Shown here: positions 1-8,499 of the stretch, in pieces
Position numbering within the stretch: the stretch's first letter is position 1
Layout: each line of letters begins with the position of its first letter
Origin: CAVTUU01 sp045804965
GTDB taxonomy: Bacteria > Chloroflexota > Chloroflexia > Thermomicrobiales > UBA6265
Direction: 5' to 3'
NCBI GenBank assembly: GCA_045804965.1
Contig: JBJMMD010000031.1
Span: 1-64,000, forward strand
DNA: 64,000 nt
The notes under the pieces: generated by a model
Databases searched by the model: none
The model's input: the letters and a program-made list of their open reading frames with translations, nothing else
Told to the model about the DNA's origin: nothing
Program-made: the position numbers and the translations under genes

Positions 1-123
1 CCTCCAGCCCCCGACTATCCACCGTGCCTGCGTCAGGCGGTTGGGGTCGAGCGCACCGGTGAGCAGCAGAAACGGGGGGGCGCCTGCGTCGACCCAGGTG
101 ATAGGCGAGGCGTCGGCGTCGAC
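1..123 (-). pseudogene. Possible alpha/beta hydrolase fragment, cut by window edge
   Basis: Reading the minus strand from 123 towards 1 gives an open frame containing SPITWVDAGAPPFLLLTG. This resembles the stretch around the acidic residue in BD-FAE-type esterases/lipases (a SPI/LTYV segment, then PPFLL-HG-D). An in-frame TAG at 124-126 lies directly upstream and no start codon follows it, so nothing that could encode the nucleophile half of such an enzyme is present here. The frame runs off the left edge. I infer a decayed or truncated hydrolase. A chance resemblance over about 40 codons is possible. Confidence 0.3.
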
Positions 124-158
124 CTACGACACCTCTGCGCCACTATAGGCTGAAATTA

Positions 159-773
159 TTACTTGTCCGGTAGATTGAACCATCCCGACGTCTCGTACGG
201 GGTCGCGGTGGCAGAAGGTGTGCCCTCCGATAAGCCGGATGCGCCTACGCCCATCCGGACCCCCGTCGCGGGCGGGGCATCGGTTCCCCGCAGGTTGGCA
301 ACGATGTTCCCCGCTGCGTCGCGAATGAGCGGCCCCGAGCGCGGGTCGTCGTCGCGCAGCGTCTGCCCATCCTCGCTCACTACCGGGTAGGCGTCGATCT
401 CGACGGTGCCGACCAGAGCTCCACTGGCATCCGAGTGCAGCTGGACGCCGGTAAAGTGGACGCCGCGCGCACTGACCGGCTCCCACGAGCCGACCTGGGG
501 GCTGACGAAGACGACGCCGTTCGGGCCGGCCTGGGTGGCGGGGAGGCCCTGGATATTGGTGCCATCAGCGAGGAAGACCGCCATCGAGGGGCCGGCCGGG
601 GTCGCGACCATCCAGTTGCCCACGATCGGGTGGCTGGCCATTGCCGCGGGCGTGGCCTCCTGAGCAGATACGCCGCGGCCATGGGCGGTGAGAACTAATC
701 CGAAGCCACCAGCGGCGAGCCCGGCCATTGCCTTGCGGCGCGAGACAGAATCAATCGTTCGGGATGTGGTCAT
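159..773 (-). CDS. Tat-exported hypothetical protein
   Basis: A 204-residue protein with a twin-arginine-like signal: SRRKAMAG at residues 11-18 is followed by a hydrophobic, glycine-rich stretch and a probable cleavage near GVSAQEATPA. The mature part has short beta-strand-like segments (HPIVGNWMVATPAG, MAVFLADGTNIQG) such as occur in small secreted beta-barrel or lipocalin-like proteins, but I do not recognise a named family. The ATG at 773 is chosen over longer frames because AAGGAG lies 8 bases upstream and the signal peptide begins there. It is transcribed in the same direction as the large LuxR-type regulator upstream at 939-3536, with about 165 bases between them. Its ligand or role is unknown. 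Confidence 0.75.
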   Translation of the reverse strand: MTTSRTIDSVSRRKAMAGLAAGGFGLVLTAHGRGVSAQEATPAAMASHPIVGNWMVATPAGPSMAVFLADGTNIQGLPATQAGPNGVVFVSPQVGSWEPVSARGVHFTGVQLHSDASGALVGTVEIDAYPVVSEDGQTLRDDDPRSGPLIRDAAGNIVANLRGTDAPPATGVRMGVGASGLSEGTPSATATPYETSGWFNLPDK

Positions 774-938
774 CGGGTTGCTCCTTTTGGTGTCGGGACG
801 ACTCATATCGCGTGGTCCAATCTGTTTGGACGCGGAATCAGCATGCACTCCGACCACTTCCCAGCACATCGTGAGGATTCCGGGGCCACTCGTGCAGAGA
901 TCACAGGGAAAAGTACGCGGATGGGCTTCGTCCCAGTC

Positions 939-3536
939 TCAGACCAGCCCGTGGCGGGTGGCGTAGGTCGCGGCGGCAGTGCGGGAGGGGACATTGAACT
1001 TCCCGAGGATCGTCTCGACGTGGCCGGAGGCGGTACGACGACTGATCCCAAGCGCCTCGGCAATCTCCTTGTCGGAGAGGCCTTCGACGAGCAGCCGCAG
1101 GACTTGGAGTTCGCGGTCGGTGAGGTTACTGGCATTTGGTGCGGGCCGATGTGGATCGATTGCATCGACTGGCTCATCGTCGACGGAGACTGGAATAGCC
1201 AGAGCAACTGCCTCCTGGAGCGGAAGCGTGCGACCCTGGGCATACAGCACGGCCCATTGCTCACCGCCGATGGCGGCGCGGGCACGAGTTGTTGCCCGTT
1301 CATACATGCCACGGTCCATTGGAAATACGGAAGCCTCAAGCTCCCGCAGGTGGGCGTCGAAGGCACCGATGAGCATCGCTGCGGTTTCCGGCCGGTTCTG
1401 CGCGGCGGCGAGGGCGGCGAGATCGGTGAGGGCGCGGCCGACGAGCAAACCCTCGCCGATGCCCGACCACAACTGGAGCGCTTCCCGGTAGGCAAGCGCT
1501 GCCTGGCGATCGTCCCCACGGTCGCTCGCCAGCCGCGCAAGCCGGACCAGCGCGAAGGCAGCGCCCGAGGAGTATCCCGTCGCTCGGCACAGTGCCAGCG
1601 CCTCTTCCGCCCGGCGGGCAGATGCCGTGGCATCGCCGATTTCGTAGTCCACCTCGCTCAGGACATTGAGCGCTCCCGCCGCCGCTGACCGGTTGCCGAG
1701 TTCGCGCCAGCGGCAAACGGCCTCCTCGATCAGCGGCCGGGCACGGTCCCAGCGACCCCGCACGTACTCAATGTGGCCAAGATTGTGATAGCAGCGCGCG
1801 GCGAGTCCTTTATCGCCGGTTTGTTCGGCGATGCCGAGGGCAGCGCGGGTCAAGGGTTCGGCCGGCTCCACATTGCCCTGGGAATACAGGACGAGACCGA
1901 GACCGACAAGGGCGCGGCCCCGCGGTGCGGTGGGATCCTCGGCGGTGTGCGTCAGCGCCCATTCCAACCAGCGCCGGCCTTCGGAGAGGTATCCACTATG
2001 GTGCCAGAACCCGGCCAGCGTCCCAGCCACTCGGAGCACGCCCTCCGCGTTGCCAGTGTTCGACAATTGGGCGAGCGCCGTCCGCAGGTTGGGGTACTCG
2101 GCCTCGATGTGCCGGATGTGATCGTCGTAGCGTTCACCTGGCGCGACGTGGCTCGGTTCTAGCCACTCGTCCAACTCGACGAAAAAGACGGCGTGGGCGT
2201 CCCGCGCGGCTGTCTCCTCACCGCTCAGTGCGAGCTGTTCGAGCCCGAACTCACGAATCGTTTCCAGCATCGCGAACCGCGTTTCGTCGTCCGGTAGCGT
2301 CGTTTGGCGCACCAGGCTCTTGTCCACGAGCGATGTCAGGATGTCGAGAGCAGGTTCGCCAGTCGAGATCGCCTCCGCCCCCTCGAGCGAGAAGCCACCG
2401 ACGAAAACCGAGAGGCGGCGGAAGAGCCGCTGCTCGTCGTCAGTCAGCAGGTCGTAGCTCCAGGCGATCGCGTTGCGCATCGTTTGCAGCCGCGCGGGGG
2501 CGTCTCGATGGCCACCGGTCAGGAGCGGCAAGCTACTGGTCATTTGCGCAAGCAGAGACGATGGCGAAAGCACCCGGACCCGGGCGGCGGCGAGCTCGGT
2601 TGCGAGAGGCAATCCGTCCAAGCGTTGACAGATTTCGGCAACCGCTGCCGCGTTGGCGTCGGTCAGGACGAACGCCGGATTGACGTCCCGCGCCCGTGTC
2701 ACGAAGAGATCGATCGCATCGCACCGGAGTAATTCATCGACCGACAAAGACCGCACTGGATCGGGCAAACCTAACGGTGGCACCGGGAACGCGCGTTCAC
2801 CGGTGACGTGGAGCAAGGCTCGACTCGTCGCCAGGACCTTGAGACGCGGACAAGCTGTCAGGAGATCCACCACGATCGGTGCCGCCTCGATGGCATGTTC
2901 GAAGTTGTCGAGCACGAGCAAGTGTTCCCGATTGCGGAGGGCGGTGCGAAGGCTATCGAGCAAGGGGCGAGCGCCGAAGTCGCGAATATCGAACGTCTGC
3001 GCAATCGCCGAGGCGACGAGCGCGTGATCGCTGATTGGGGCCAGCGACACAACGACGACGCCGTCCGCGAAGGTATTGCTTAGCGTCCTGGCAACCGCCA
3101 GCGCCAGCTGGGTCTTGCCGACCCCGCCCGGTCCCGTGAACGTGACCAGCCGCACATCATCCCGTTGCAACAGTTCGCACGCCGCGGCGATCTCCGCGTC
3201 CCTGCCGATCAGCGAAGGCAATGGGGCTGGGAGAGATCCAGCCCTGCTGGGTTCCAGGTGTGAAGAGGGAAATGGAATGAGCCGTACTCTGTCGCGCGGC
3301 GCAGATGCAGCGTGCGAACCAGGAATCCGGTGTTGAGCCTGATAGCGCATAAGATCGGCCGGGGCGATTTGGTAGACGCCACCACATTTCACAGCGGGCA
3401 GCACTCCCCGGGCGATGGCGCGGCGGATCGTCCGGTCGGTGACGCCCAAGAAGTCGGCGGCAGCGACGGCAGAGAGGACACGTGCGCCGATGTCCTGTCC
3501 GGTGTCCGGTGTCCGCGCGGAGGTGCGTTCGTCCAT
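939..3536 (-). CDS. AlpA-HTH / NB-ARC ATPase / TPR / LuxR-HTH transcriptional regulator
   Basis: An 865-residue multidomain regulator. Residues about 20-66 form an excisionase/AlpA-type helix-turn-helix (AADFLGVTDRTIRRAIARG). An NB-ARC ATPase follows with Walker A GPGGVGKT at 135-142, Walker B LLVLDNFEH and an ATSR sensor motif. The middle to C-terminal half is helical and TPR-like (RALVGLGLVLYSQGN, repeated A-L-x-G-like units). The last 65 residues are a LuxR-type HTH (LTDRELQVLRLLVEGLSDKE). Known LuxR-ATPases of this kind (LAL/MalT-like) use ATP and an effector to switch DNA binding; here two different DNA-binding domains cap one switch. The ATG at 3536 is chosen because the longer frame upstream to 3779 is low-complexity and arginine-rich. 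No strong ribosome site precedes it. The effector is unknown. The downstream exported protein and the nearby sugar transporter are candidate targets by position only. Confidence 0.88.
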   Translation of the reverse strand: MDERTSARTPDTGQDIGARVLSAVAAADFLGVTDRTIRRAIARGVLPAVKCGGVYQIAPADLMRYQAQHRIPGSHAASAPRDRVRLIPFPSSHLEPSRAGSLPAPLPSLIGRDAEIAAACELLQRDDVRLVTFTGPGGVGKTQLALAVARTLSNTFADGVVVVSLAPISDHALVASAIAQTFDIRDFGARPLLDSLRTALRNREHLLVLDNFEHAIEAAPIVVDLLTACPRLKVLATSRALLHVTGERAFPVPPLGLPDPVRSLSVDELLRCDAIDLFVTRARDVNPAFVLTDANAAAVAEICQRLDGLPLATELAAARVRVLSPSSLLAQMTSSLPLLTGGHRDAPARLQTMRNAIAWSYDLLTDDEQRLFRRLSVFVGGFSLEGAEAISTGEPALDILTSLVDKSLVRQTTLPDDETRFAMLETIREFGLEQLALSGEETAARDAHAVFFVELDEWLEPSHVAPGERYDDHIRHIEAEYPNLRTALAQLSNTGNAEGVLRVAGTLAGFWHHSGYLSEGRRWLEWALTHTAEDPTAPRGRALVGLGLVLYSQGNVEPAEPLTRAALGIAEQTGDKGLAARCYHNLGHIEYVRGRWDRARPLIEEAVCRWRELGNRSAAAGALNVLSEVDYEIGDATASARRAEEALALCRATGYSSGAAFALVRLARLASDRGDDRQAALAYREALQLWSGIGEGLLVGRALTDLAALAAAQNRPETAAMLIGAFDAHLRELEASVFPMDRGMYERATTRARAAIGGEQWAVLYAQGRTLPLQEAVALAIPVSVDDEPVDAIDPHRPAPNASNLTDRELQVLRLLVEGLSDKEIAEALGISRRTASGHVETILGKFNVPSRTAAATYATRHGLV

Positions 3537-3865
3537 CGTGGCAGTAGCATCGCCGATGTCGGCGATCGGGACAAGGGGACGAACCGGTCGGCGGGCAACC
3601 CCCGCCGCCGTTCCGAAAACGAGAGTTGCGAGACGCGGTGGGCGTACGCGGCCAGCCCAGCCACAGGGCGTGGGCGACGACAGAGCGCACCGAAGACTCA
3701 CGACAGCAAGCGTTGAACATGACAAACAACCCTCGAACCAGCGTCGAAACCCGGCCAAAGGACCCGCATTCCTTCTCATTATTGGTCAAATTGTTGTGGG
3801 AATGGCGTTGTTTAGACAGCGGCTACGCACAAAGCAAGCAAGTTGCCTAATGATTTCGGTAATTC
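3537..3865. other. Intergenic stretch upstream of the LuxR-type regulator
   Basis: About 330 bases separate the regulator start from the end of the next minus-strand ORF. Open frames on both strands here are extensions of neighbours or arginine-rich noise. The segment around 3780-3800 is AT-richer and may carry the regulator's promoter, but I could not find a convincing -35/-10 pair. No hairpin, repeat or RNA gene was recognised. Confidence 0.4.
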
Positions 3866-4192
3866 TCAGCGGTCGGTTGCCGCGCGTCCGTCGGCTGGCG
3901 TCGGTGCGATATTCACCTGTTGACTGCCGATATTGATCTGCCCGGCAGTCGCCACGTGGAGCCCCGGCACTCGCCGCATGTCCTGTAGCGCCCGCAGCGT
4001 CTGCAGGAAGATCTTGTGCGCTCGTTCCGCCATCACTGCCGCCTCCTCAATCGCCTCTGCAGTTCCAATACGCGGCGGCTGCCAATACCCCTCTCGCTTC
4101 AATTTGTCGTCTTCGATCTGCCCTTCGCACTCGGCGCGCATGATGAGGCGTTCCGACCAATTCAGATAGAGCTCGAAACTGTTCGCCAGCAT
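3866..4192 (-). CDS. Element-type hypothetical protein with QINI/QVNI tail, possibly 5'-truncated
   Basis: A 108-residue protein, helical through most of its length (NSFELYLNWSERLIMRAE, then EAIEEAAVMAERAHKIFLQT), ending in GQINIGSQQVNIAPTPADG. The paired Q-I/V-N-I/V tail is shared with the unrelated-looking 177-residue protein at 10540-11073, which ends QINVANRQINVAG. I associate such tails with small proteins on phage-like or integrative elements, but this is recollection and not checked. The ATG at 4192 has no clear ribosome site, and an in-frame TAG lies six codons upstream, so the protein may be the C-terminal part of something longer. Function unknown. Confidence 0.55.
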   Translation of the reverse strand: MLANSFELYLNWSERLIMRAECEGQIEDDKLKREGYWQPPRIGTAEAIEEAAVMAERAHKIFLQTLRALQDMRRVPGLHVATAGQINIGSQQVNIAPTPADGRAATDR

Positions 4193-4547
4193 GTCGTGGC
4201 GAGGCGTGTGCTAAACCGCCGTGAAGGCCCGGATTCGCGCCGATGCTCCCATTCGGCGTGGTGTCCCCCGGTCACCGCCCCGCCCTCCGCTGCGATGCCC
4301 GGAGCGTTTTGCACCAGGCTGCTCCATGTGCAAGCCGCGATTCCCGGGCCTGGTCCGCGGGGCGACCGCGCACAAACGACGGACTCTTCGCCTCTGCAAT
4401 GGATGAACGAGCATCGCATCAGGGATGCAATCCCCTCTGGCGTTACGGTCGGATTGCTCGATCATCGTCCAGCGACGACCAGCGCCTACCCCGATGCGCG
4501 ATACTGCAGGTGCACGAGCATCGCAGTTAGGTCAGGGGAGGCGTGCC
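4193..4547. other. Gene-free stretch before the cupin gene
   Basis: About 355 bases with only overlapping arginine/proline-rich frames on both strands and no recognisable protein. The part next to 4193 may hold the decayed 5' end of the QINI-tail gene. A GGGGAGG ribosome site at 4535-4541 belongs to the cupin gene that follows. No RNA gene or repeat was seen. Confidence 0.4.
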
Positions 4548-5033
4548 ATGGATAGGGACGGAAGACTATTTCATCGTGCGTCGGGAAGTGGGACCTCGTA
4601 CTGGGGACCGGGCGACCTCTACACCTTCCTCGTGACCGGGGACGAATCCGGCGGATCATACTTCGCGATGGAAGCCGTGGTGCCGGCTGGCGGGGGGCCG
4701 CCCTGGCACATCCACCAGAACGAGAACGAGACGTTTTATGTGCTCGATGGCACGTGTACGTTTTATCTCGGTTCTGAAACAATCCTGGCCGGTCCCGGAG
4801 ATTTCGTGAACATCCCAATTGGCGCGAAGCATCATTTTCACAACCATGGCCCCGCGCCCGCGCGTATGATCCTGACGTTCACCCCGGCCGGTATAGAACA
4901 CTTCTTTGCCGAGACCTTGGACATCGCGACGGACCCGACCCAGCCACCACCGGACAACGTGGCGGCGGTCTCAGCCCGGTATGCCGAAGCCGCGCCCCGG
5001 CACGGGATGCAGTTCTTCCTCGACGAGGCATAG
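4548..5033 (+). CDS. Cupin-domain protein
   Basis: A 161-residue single-domain cupin. Cupin motif 1 is complete: H54, H56, E61 and G68 in HIHQNENETFYVLDG. Motif 2 follows as G84, P90, G92, H95 and N99 in GDFVNIPIGAKHHFHN. Three metal-binding side chains (two His and Glu of motif 1) and the motif 2 His are therefore present, so a metal-binding enzyme or sensor is plausible. The substrate cannot be told. Single-domain cupins of this kind are often annotated as quercetin dioxygenase-like, which is a family label, not a function. The ATG at 4548 is chosen over the longer frame from 4425 because GGGGAGG lies 6 bases upstream. It is the only plus-strand gene between the regulator and the sugar transporter. 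Confidence 0.85.
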   Translation: MDRDGRLFHRASGSGTSYWGPGDLYTFLVTGDESGGSYFAMEAVVPAGGGPPWHIHQNENETFYVLDGTCTFYLGSETILAGPGDFVNIPIGAKHHFHNHGPAPARMILTFTPAGIEHFFAETLDIATDPTQPPPDNVAAVSARYAEAAPRHGMQFFLDEA

Positions 5034-5144
5034 GGTGCCTCGGCAGTGCGCTGGCCGGAATGCGCGCTGGGACCTGGCCGGGCAAGATGCGCGCTCCGAT
5101 GGCCTGCACGCTGCCATGAACCGCGACTCCAGGCCCGCCGTCGC

Positions 5145-5194
5145 GATCCGACCAGCGGAGGACGAACAGTGGCGCATTGTGTTCAGTATTGCTC
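5145..5194 (+). repeat. Copy 1 of a 50-base degenerate direct repeat
   Basis: These 50 bases match 10373-10422 in the same orientation at about 41 of 50 positions, sharing blocks such as CAGTGG and TGTGTTCAGTA. The similarity may extend to both sides with small gaps. This copy lies between the cupin gene and the sugar transporter; the other copy lies on the far side of the transporter and creatininase block. No gene is obviously encoded by it. Confidence 0.6.
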
Positions 5195-5208
5195 TTGCTT
5201 TCGAACAC

Positions 5209-6099
5209 TTAGCGCACGCTCCCCGCCGTTAGGCCGCGGACCATGAAGCGCCAGACAGGAAAGGCGAGGAGAAGGGTAGGGAGAAGTCCGATGGTAATGC
5301 TGGCCATCAGCATGCCCCAGGAAACGTCGGTGTTGACCGAGAGAGAACCGAGGATGACCGGAAGCGTCCGGCGCTCGCGAGTGGTGGTAATAAAAAGCCC
5401 GAAGAGGAACTCGCTGTAGGCGAGCATGAACGCGAAGAGACCAGCGCCGACCAGGCTCGGTAGCGAGAGGGGAAGGGTGATATCGCGCAGCACCCGCCAA
5501 GGAGATGCCCCTTCGAGTTGCGCCGCTTCGTCGATCTCGGGCGGAATGCTCTTGAAGTAGAGGGTCAAGACAAGGGTCGTGAACGGAAGTGTGAGGACTG
5601 AGTAGATCAGGATCAGTGCCCAGTAAGAGTTAAGCAGGCCAGCCCATTGGACAATTAGGTAGTACGGCACCGCCAATGCGACTGCCGGGATCAGGCGGCT
5701 CATGAGGACGAAGGTAAAGGCGGTGCGGCGACCGGGGAAACGAATACGGGCGTAGGCGTAGGCGGCGAGACTACCCAGGATCAGATTGACAAACATCACT
5801 GCCGTCGCGACGACAACGCTGTTGAAGATCGCGCGCGGCACGTCGCGGACCTCGGTCGAGACCATGCTCCGCAGCGCGCCTCGTTGCTCGTAACTCGCCG
5901 GCACTGTGCCGGTGAAGATGTAGTTGTATGTCGCCAGTGAGGGAGGATCCGCGAACCAGTGAGGTGGAAACGACAGCAGATTCACCTCCGGCAGCACACT
6001 TCCGAGCAGGACCAACACAAAGGGCGCAAACCAAAAGACGGCAAGCAGGATCGCGCCGCTGTAAATGAGGACTCGTCTACCTGTCGATCGTCGTTTCAT
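5209..6099 (-). CDS. Carbohydrate ABC transporter permease, MalG type
   Basis: A 296-residue inner-membrane permease with about six hydrophobic segments and the cytoplasmic EAA loop at residues 191-210 (EAAQLEGASPW...), the docking site for the ATPase. The N-terminal helix, large loop after the first helix, and the C-terminal end RGLTAGSVR fit the CUT1 family, MalG half. It is the last gene of a minus-strand set: binding protein, MalF-type permease, this gene, with 58 bases from the previous stop. The set has no ATPase; the orphan MsmX/UgpC-like ATPase at 43116-44222 is a candidate partner. The transported sugar cannot be read from the sequence. Confidence 0.92.
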   Translation of the reverse strand: MKRRSTGRRVLIYSGAILLAVFWFAPFVLVLLGSVLPEVNLLSFPPHWFADPPSLATYNYIFTGTVPASYEQRGALRSMVSTEVRDVPRAIFNSVVVATAVMFVNLILGSLAAYAYARIRFPGRRTAFTFVLMSRLIPAVALAVPYYLIVQWAGLLNSYWALILIYSVLTLPFTTLVLTLYFKSIPPEIDEAAQLEGASPWRVLRDITLPLSLPSLVGAGLFAFMLAYSEFLFGLFITTTRERRTLPVILGSLSVNTDVSWGMLMASITIGLLPTLLLAFPVWRFMVRGLTAGSVR

Positions 6100-6157
6100 T
6101 TTCGATCCGTCGGTGTTGACCGTCGGTGCTCAGTAGCCAGAGCCCGGCGTTCGGTAA

Positions 6158-7099
6158 TCATTCGACGAATGCATCCTTTGGCATGGCGCGCACCAAGACC
6201 AGGATCGCGGCGAGCGAGGCGAGCGCAATAAGGATGGCGAGCGCTGAGCCCTGGCCAAAGTCCAGCTGTTTAAAGCTCTCGGACCACGTGAAGTAGGTCA
6301 GCATCGTCGTCGCCGTGCCCGGTCCGCCTTGAGTCAGGGAATAGACGATGTCGAAGTTGGAGATCGCCATCAGGAGCTCGAAGAGAGCGACGACGACCAG
6401 CATCGGCCGGATACCGGGCAGGGTGACGGCGCGGAACCGACCCAGCGGTCCCGCACCGTCAAGCTCCGCGGCCTCATAAAGATCGTCGGGCACGGCCTGC
6501 AATGCGGCAAGCAGGAAGATCGACGCGAGCGGCAACTGTGACCAGAGGAAGACGACGACTACCGCCATCATCGCTAAGCGTGGACTGTTCAACCAACGAA
6601 TATAGGTGTCGATGATCCCGGCAGAATAGAGCACGGCGTTCAGCGCCCCCCAACTGTCCAGGAAGATCCACTTCCAGATCAGTCCCGCCACCGTTGCTGG
6701 GATCGCCCACGGCAGCAGCATACCGATTCGCAACGCCATGTTGCCGACGAACGACTCGTTGAGCAGGAGCGCGACGAGCACGCCGAGCACGACCAGAAGC
6801 GGCACGGTGATCGCAGCGAAACGCAGTGTCGTCAATGCTGCGTTGACGAAATAGTCGCTGCCGATAACGTCCTGGTAGTTCTCTAGACCGACGTAGCGCG
6901 GCGGAAAGATTGGCGACGCGATTCTGGTGCTTTCATAGGCCGCCCGCCCGAAGGGGTAGAGGGTGAAGACGGCAACGAGGATGAGAACTGGAGCAACCAT
7001 GATGAGCCCGGTGCGGGCGTCGGCGGATGCGGACCAGCGGCGCGTGGCGATGCGCTCGCGGGACTTTACGCGTCCTGGTATGGCCGTTTGTCTTGCCAT
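6158..7099 (-). CDS. Carbohydrate ABC transporter permease, MalF/UgpA type
   Basis: A 313-residue permease with six predicted membrane segments, the first at about 32-52. The EAA loop lies at about residues 209-228 (EAAELDGAGPLGRFRAVTLP). It pairs with the MalG-type permease directly downstream to form the membrane channel of a CUT1-family importer. The binding-protein gene ends 68 bases upstream. The ATG at 7099 gives the expected N-terminus; the ribosome site is weak, so expression may rely on read-through from the binding-protein gene. Confidence 0.92.
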   Translation of the reverse strand: MARQTAIPGRVKSRERIATRRWSASADARTGLIMVAPVLILVAVFTLYPFGRAAYESTRIASPIFPPRYVGLENYQDVIGSDYFVNAALTTLRFAAITVPLLVVLGVLVALLLNESFVGNMALRIGMLLPWAIPATVAGLIWKWIFLDSWGALNAVLYSAGIIDTYIRWLNSPRLAMMAVVVVFLWSQLPLASIFLLAALQAVPDDLYEAAELDGAGPLGRFRAVTLPGIRPMLVVVALFELLMAISNFDIVYSLTQGGPGTATTMLTYFTWSESFKQLDFGQGSALAILIALASLAAILVLVRAMPKDAFVE

Positions 7100-7167
7100 G
7101 GTGGTTCTCGTGCCGCTGGTCCGGCGGCCACGTGAGGGCGCGATGAAACACGCCCTTCATCAGTTGC

Positions 7168-8499
7168 CTACCCTTGCACGCGCTTCTTCAGATCGTTCCA
7201 AGCTTTGGCGGCGTCTTCGGCAGCCTGCTCCGCAGTGATTTCGCCGGCGAGGGCGCGGCCGAGGAGCGGGTGGAATTGCTCGCTCCAAATGCCGTACCAC
7301 ACGGCTTGACGGCGGGCACGCGCCTTGTCGAGCTGCTGCCGCCAGAGGGCGAAATCGACCCACTTCGAGTAGGCAGTCTTGACGTCCGGGTCGTCAAAGA
7401 GAGGCGTTTGTCCGAAGCCGAGGCCCTGCTCAACGGCCCAACGCTTGGCAACCGGGTAGCCGCCGTCGATCTCGCCGGCGAAGTACTGGATGAACTGGCC
7501 GGCGCCGTCGACTACCTCTTGGCCGCGGTCGACGGCCATTTGGGTCATGTTGTAGAACTTGGCGAAGCCGTAGCACTCGTGGGTGTCGCCCGGCATCATG
7601 GCTAGCTTGAATTGCCCGGCCAGAGCCGAGGTTGCCGCGTTATTCAGCGCGGCCAGATTGTAGTTGAACATCACGCTGAAGACGTGCTGGCCGGTGTTCA
7701 TTGCCTTCACGATGTCGGTCTCGTGGGGCAAGATGGTCAGAATCTGGTCGGTGTTTTTGGCGTCGACGAGCCACTTCAGTTGCAGGAACGCCGGGCTCTT
7801 CGGATCGGTCCAGAGCGGGTTCTGCTGCTCGTCGATCAACTCGCCGCCGCGTCCGAAGACCATACTGGCGAACGCCTCGCTGACGTTGGGTAAGGTGTTG
7901 GCGAACTCATAAGCGAACGGGAACTCGATTCCGTGTGCTTTGAGCGCTTTCGACTGCTCGGTGACTTCCTCCCAGGTCTGCGGCGGGGTTGAGATGCCGG
8001 CGTCGGCGAGGAGCTTCTCGTTGTACATGAAGGTGATGGTGTCGGCGTAGTAAGGGAGGCCGTAGACCTTGTCGTTATAGGTCATGTCCTGCCAGGCGAA
8101 GCCGAGCACCTTGTCCTTGTAGCCAGTGACCCAGTCGAAGTGATCCTCCAGGGGTACGACCCATTCTGCGGCCGCGAATTCCTCGAGCCAGTTGCCGCCG
8201 TTGTAAGCAACGTCGGTTGACGTATGCGATTGGAATCGGTTGACCATCGTCTCGTGGAAGGCCGGCCACGCAAAGTCGCTCAGCTTGACCGAGACATCGG
8301 GGTACTTCTTTTGGAAGAGGTCAATGTTGTCCTGGACGATGTCGACCGCGTAGTTCCAGACGACGAAGTCGAGGTTGGTCGCCGCGGCAGCTCGCCGCGG
8401 TGTGCGGAGTGCCGCAGCCCCAACGAGCGCGGCTGCGCCACCGACGAAGCCGCGCCGAGAGACATGGGTGCCACGGAGGTTTTCAAGGTGAGTTGCCAT
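7168..8499 (-). CDS. Extracellular sugar-binding protein of an ABC transporter
   Basis: A 443-residue family 1 solute-binding protein. The N-terminus carries a Tat-like signal (SRRGFVGGAAALVGAAAL, residues about 14-31). Then come typical features: LDFVVWNYAVDIVQDNIDLFQKKYP, the middle TYNDKVYGLPYYADTITFMYNEKLL and AGISTPPQTWEE, where a tyrosine-rich stretch leads to the hinge. The ATG at 8499 is chosen because GAAGGAGA precedes it by 8 bases and the longer frame adds no conserved sequence. No lipobox cysteine is evident, so anchoring to the cell surface is unclear. It heads a three-gene importer operon with two permeases. Ligand unknown. Confidence 0.92.
   Translation of the reverse strand: MATHLENLRGTHVSRRGFVGGAAALVGAAALRTPRRAAAATNLDFVVWNYAVDIVQDNIDLFQKKYPDVSVKLSDFAWPAFHETMVNRFQSHTSTDVAYNGGNWLEEFAAAEWVVPLEDHFDWVTGYKDKVLGFAWQDMTYNDKVYGLPYYADTITFMYNEKLLADAGISTPPQTWEEVTEQSKALKAHGIEFPFAYEFANTLPNVSEAFASMVFGRGGELIDEQQNPLWTDPKSPAFLQLKWLVDAKNTDQILTILPHETDIVKAMNTGQHVFSVMFNYNLAALNNAATSALAGQFKLAMMPGDTHECYGFAKFYNMTQMAVDRGQEVVDGAGQFIQYFAGEIDGGYPVAKRWAVEQGLGFGQTPLFDDPDVKTAYSKWVDFALWRQQLDKARARRQAVWYGIWSEQFHPLLGRALAGEITAEQAAEDAAKAWNDLKKRVQG

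Noticed and set aside
843..1688. 281-codon plus-strand ORF
   Set aside because: It is the antisense of the LuxR-type regulator's TPR/HTH part; its sequence has no family resemblance and its codon pattern mirrors the real gene.
1925..2683. 252-codon plus-strand ORF
   Set aside because: Arginine- and proline-rich antisense frame of the NB-ARC gene.
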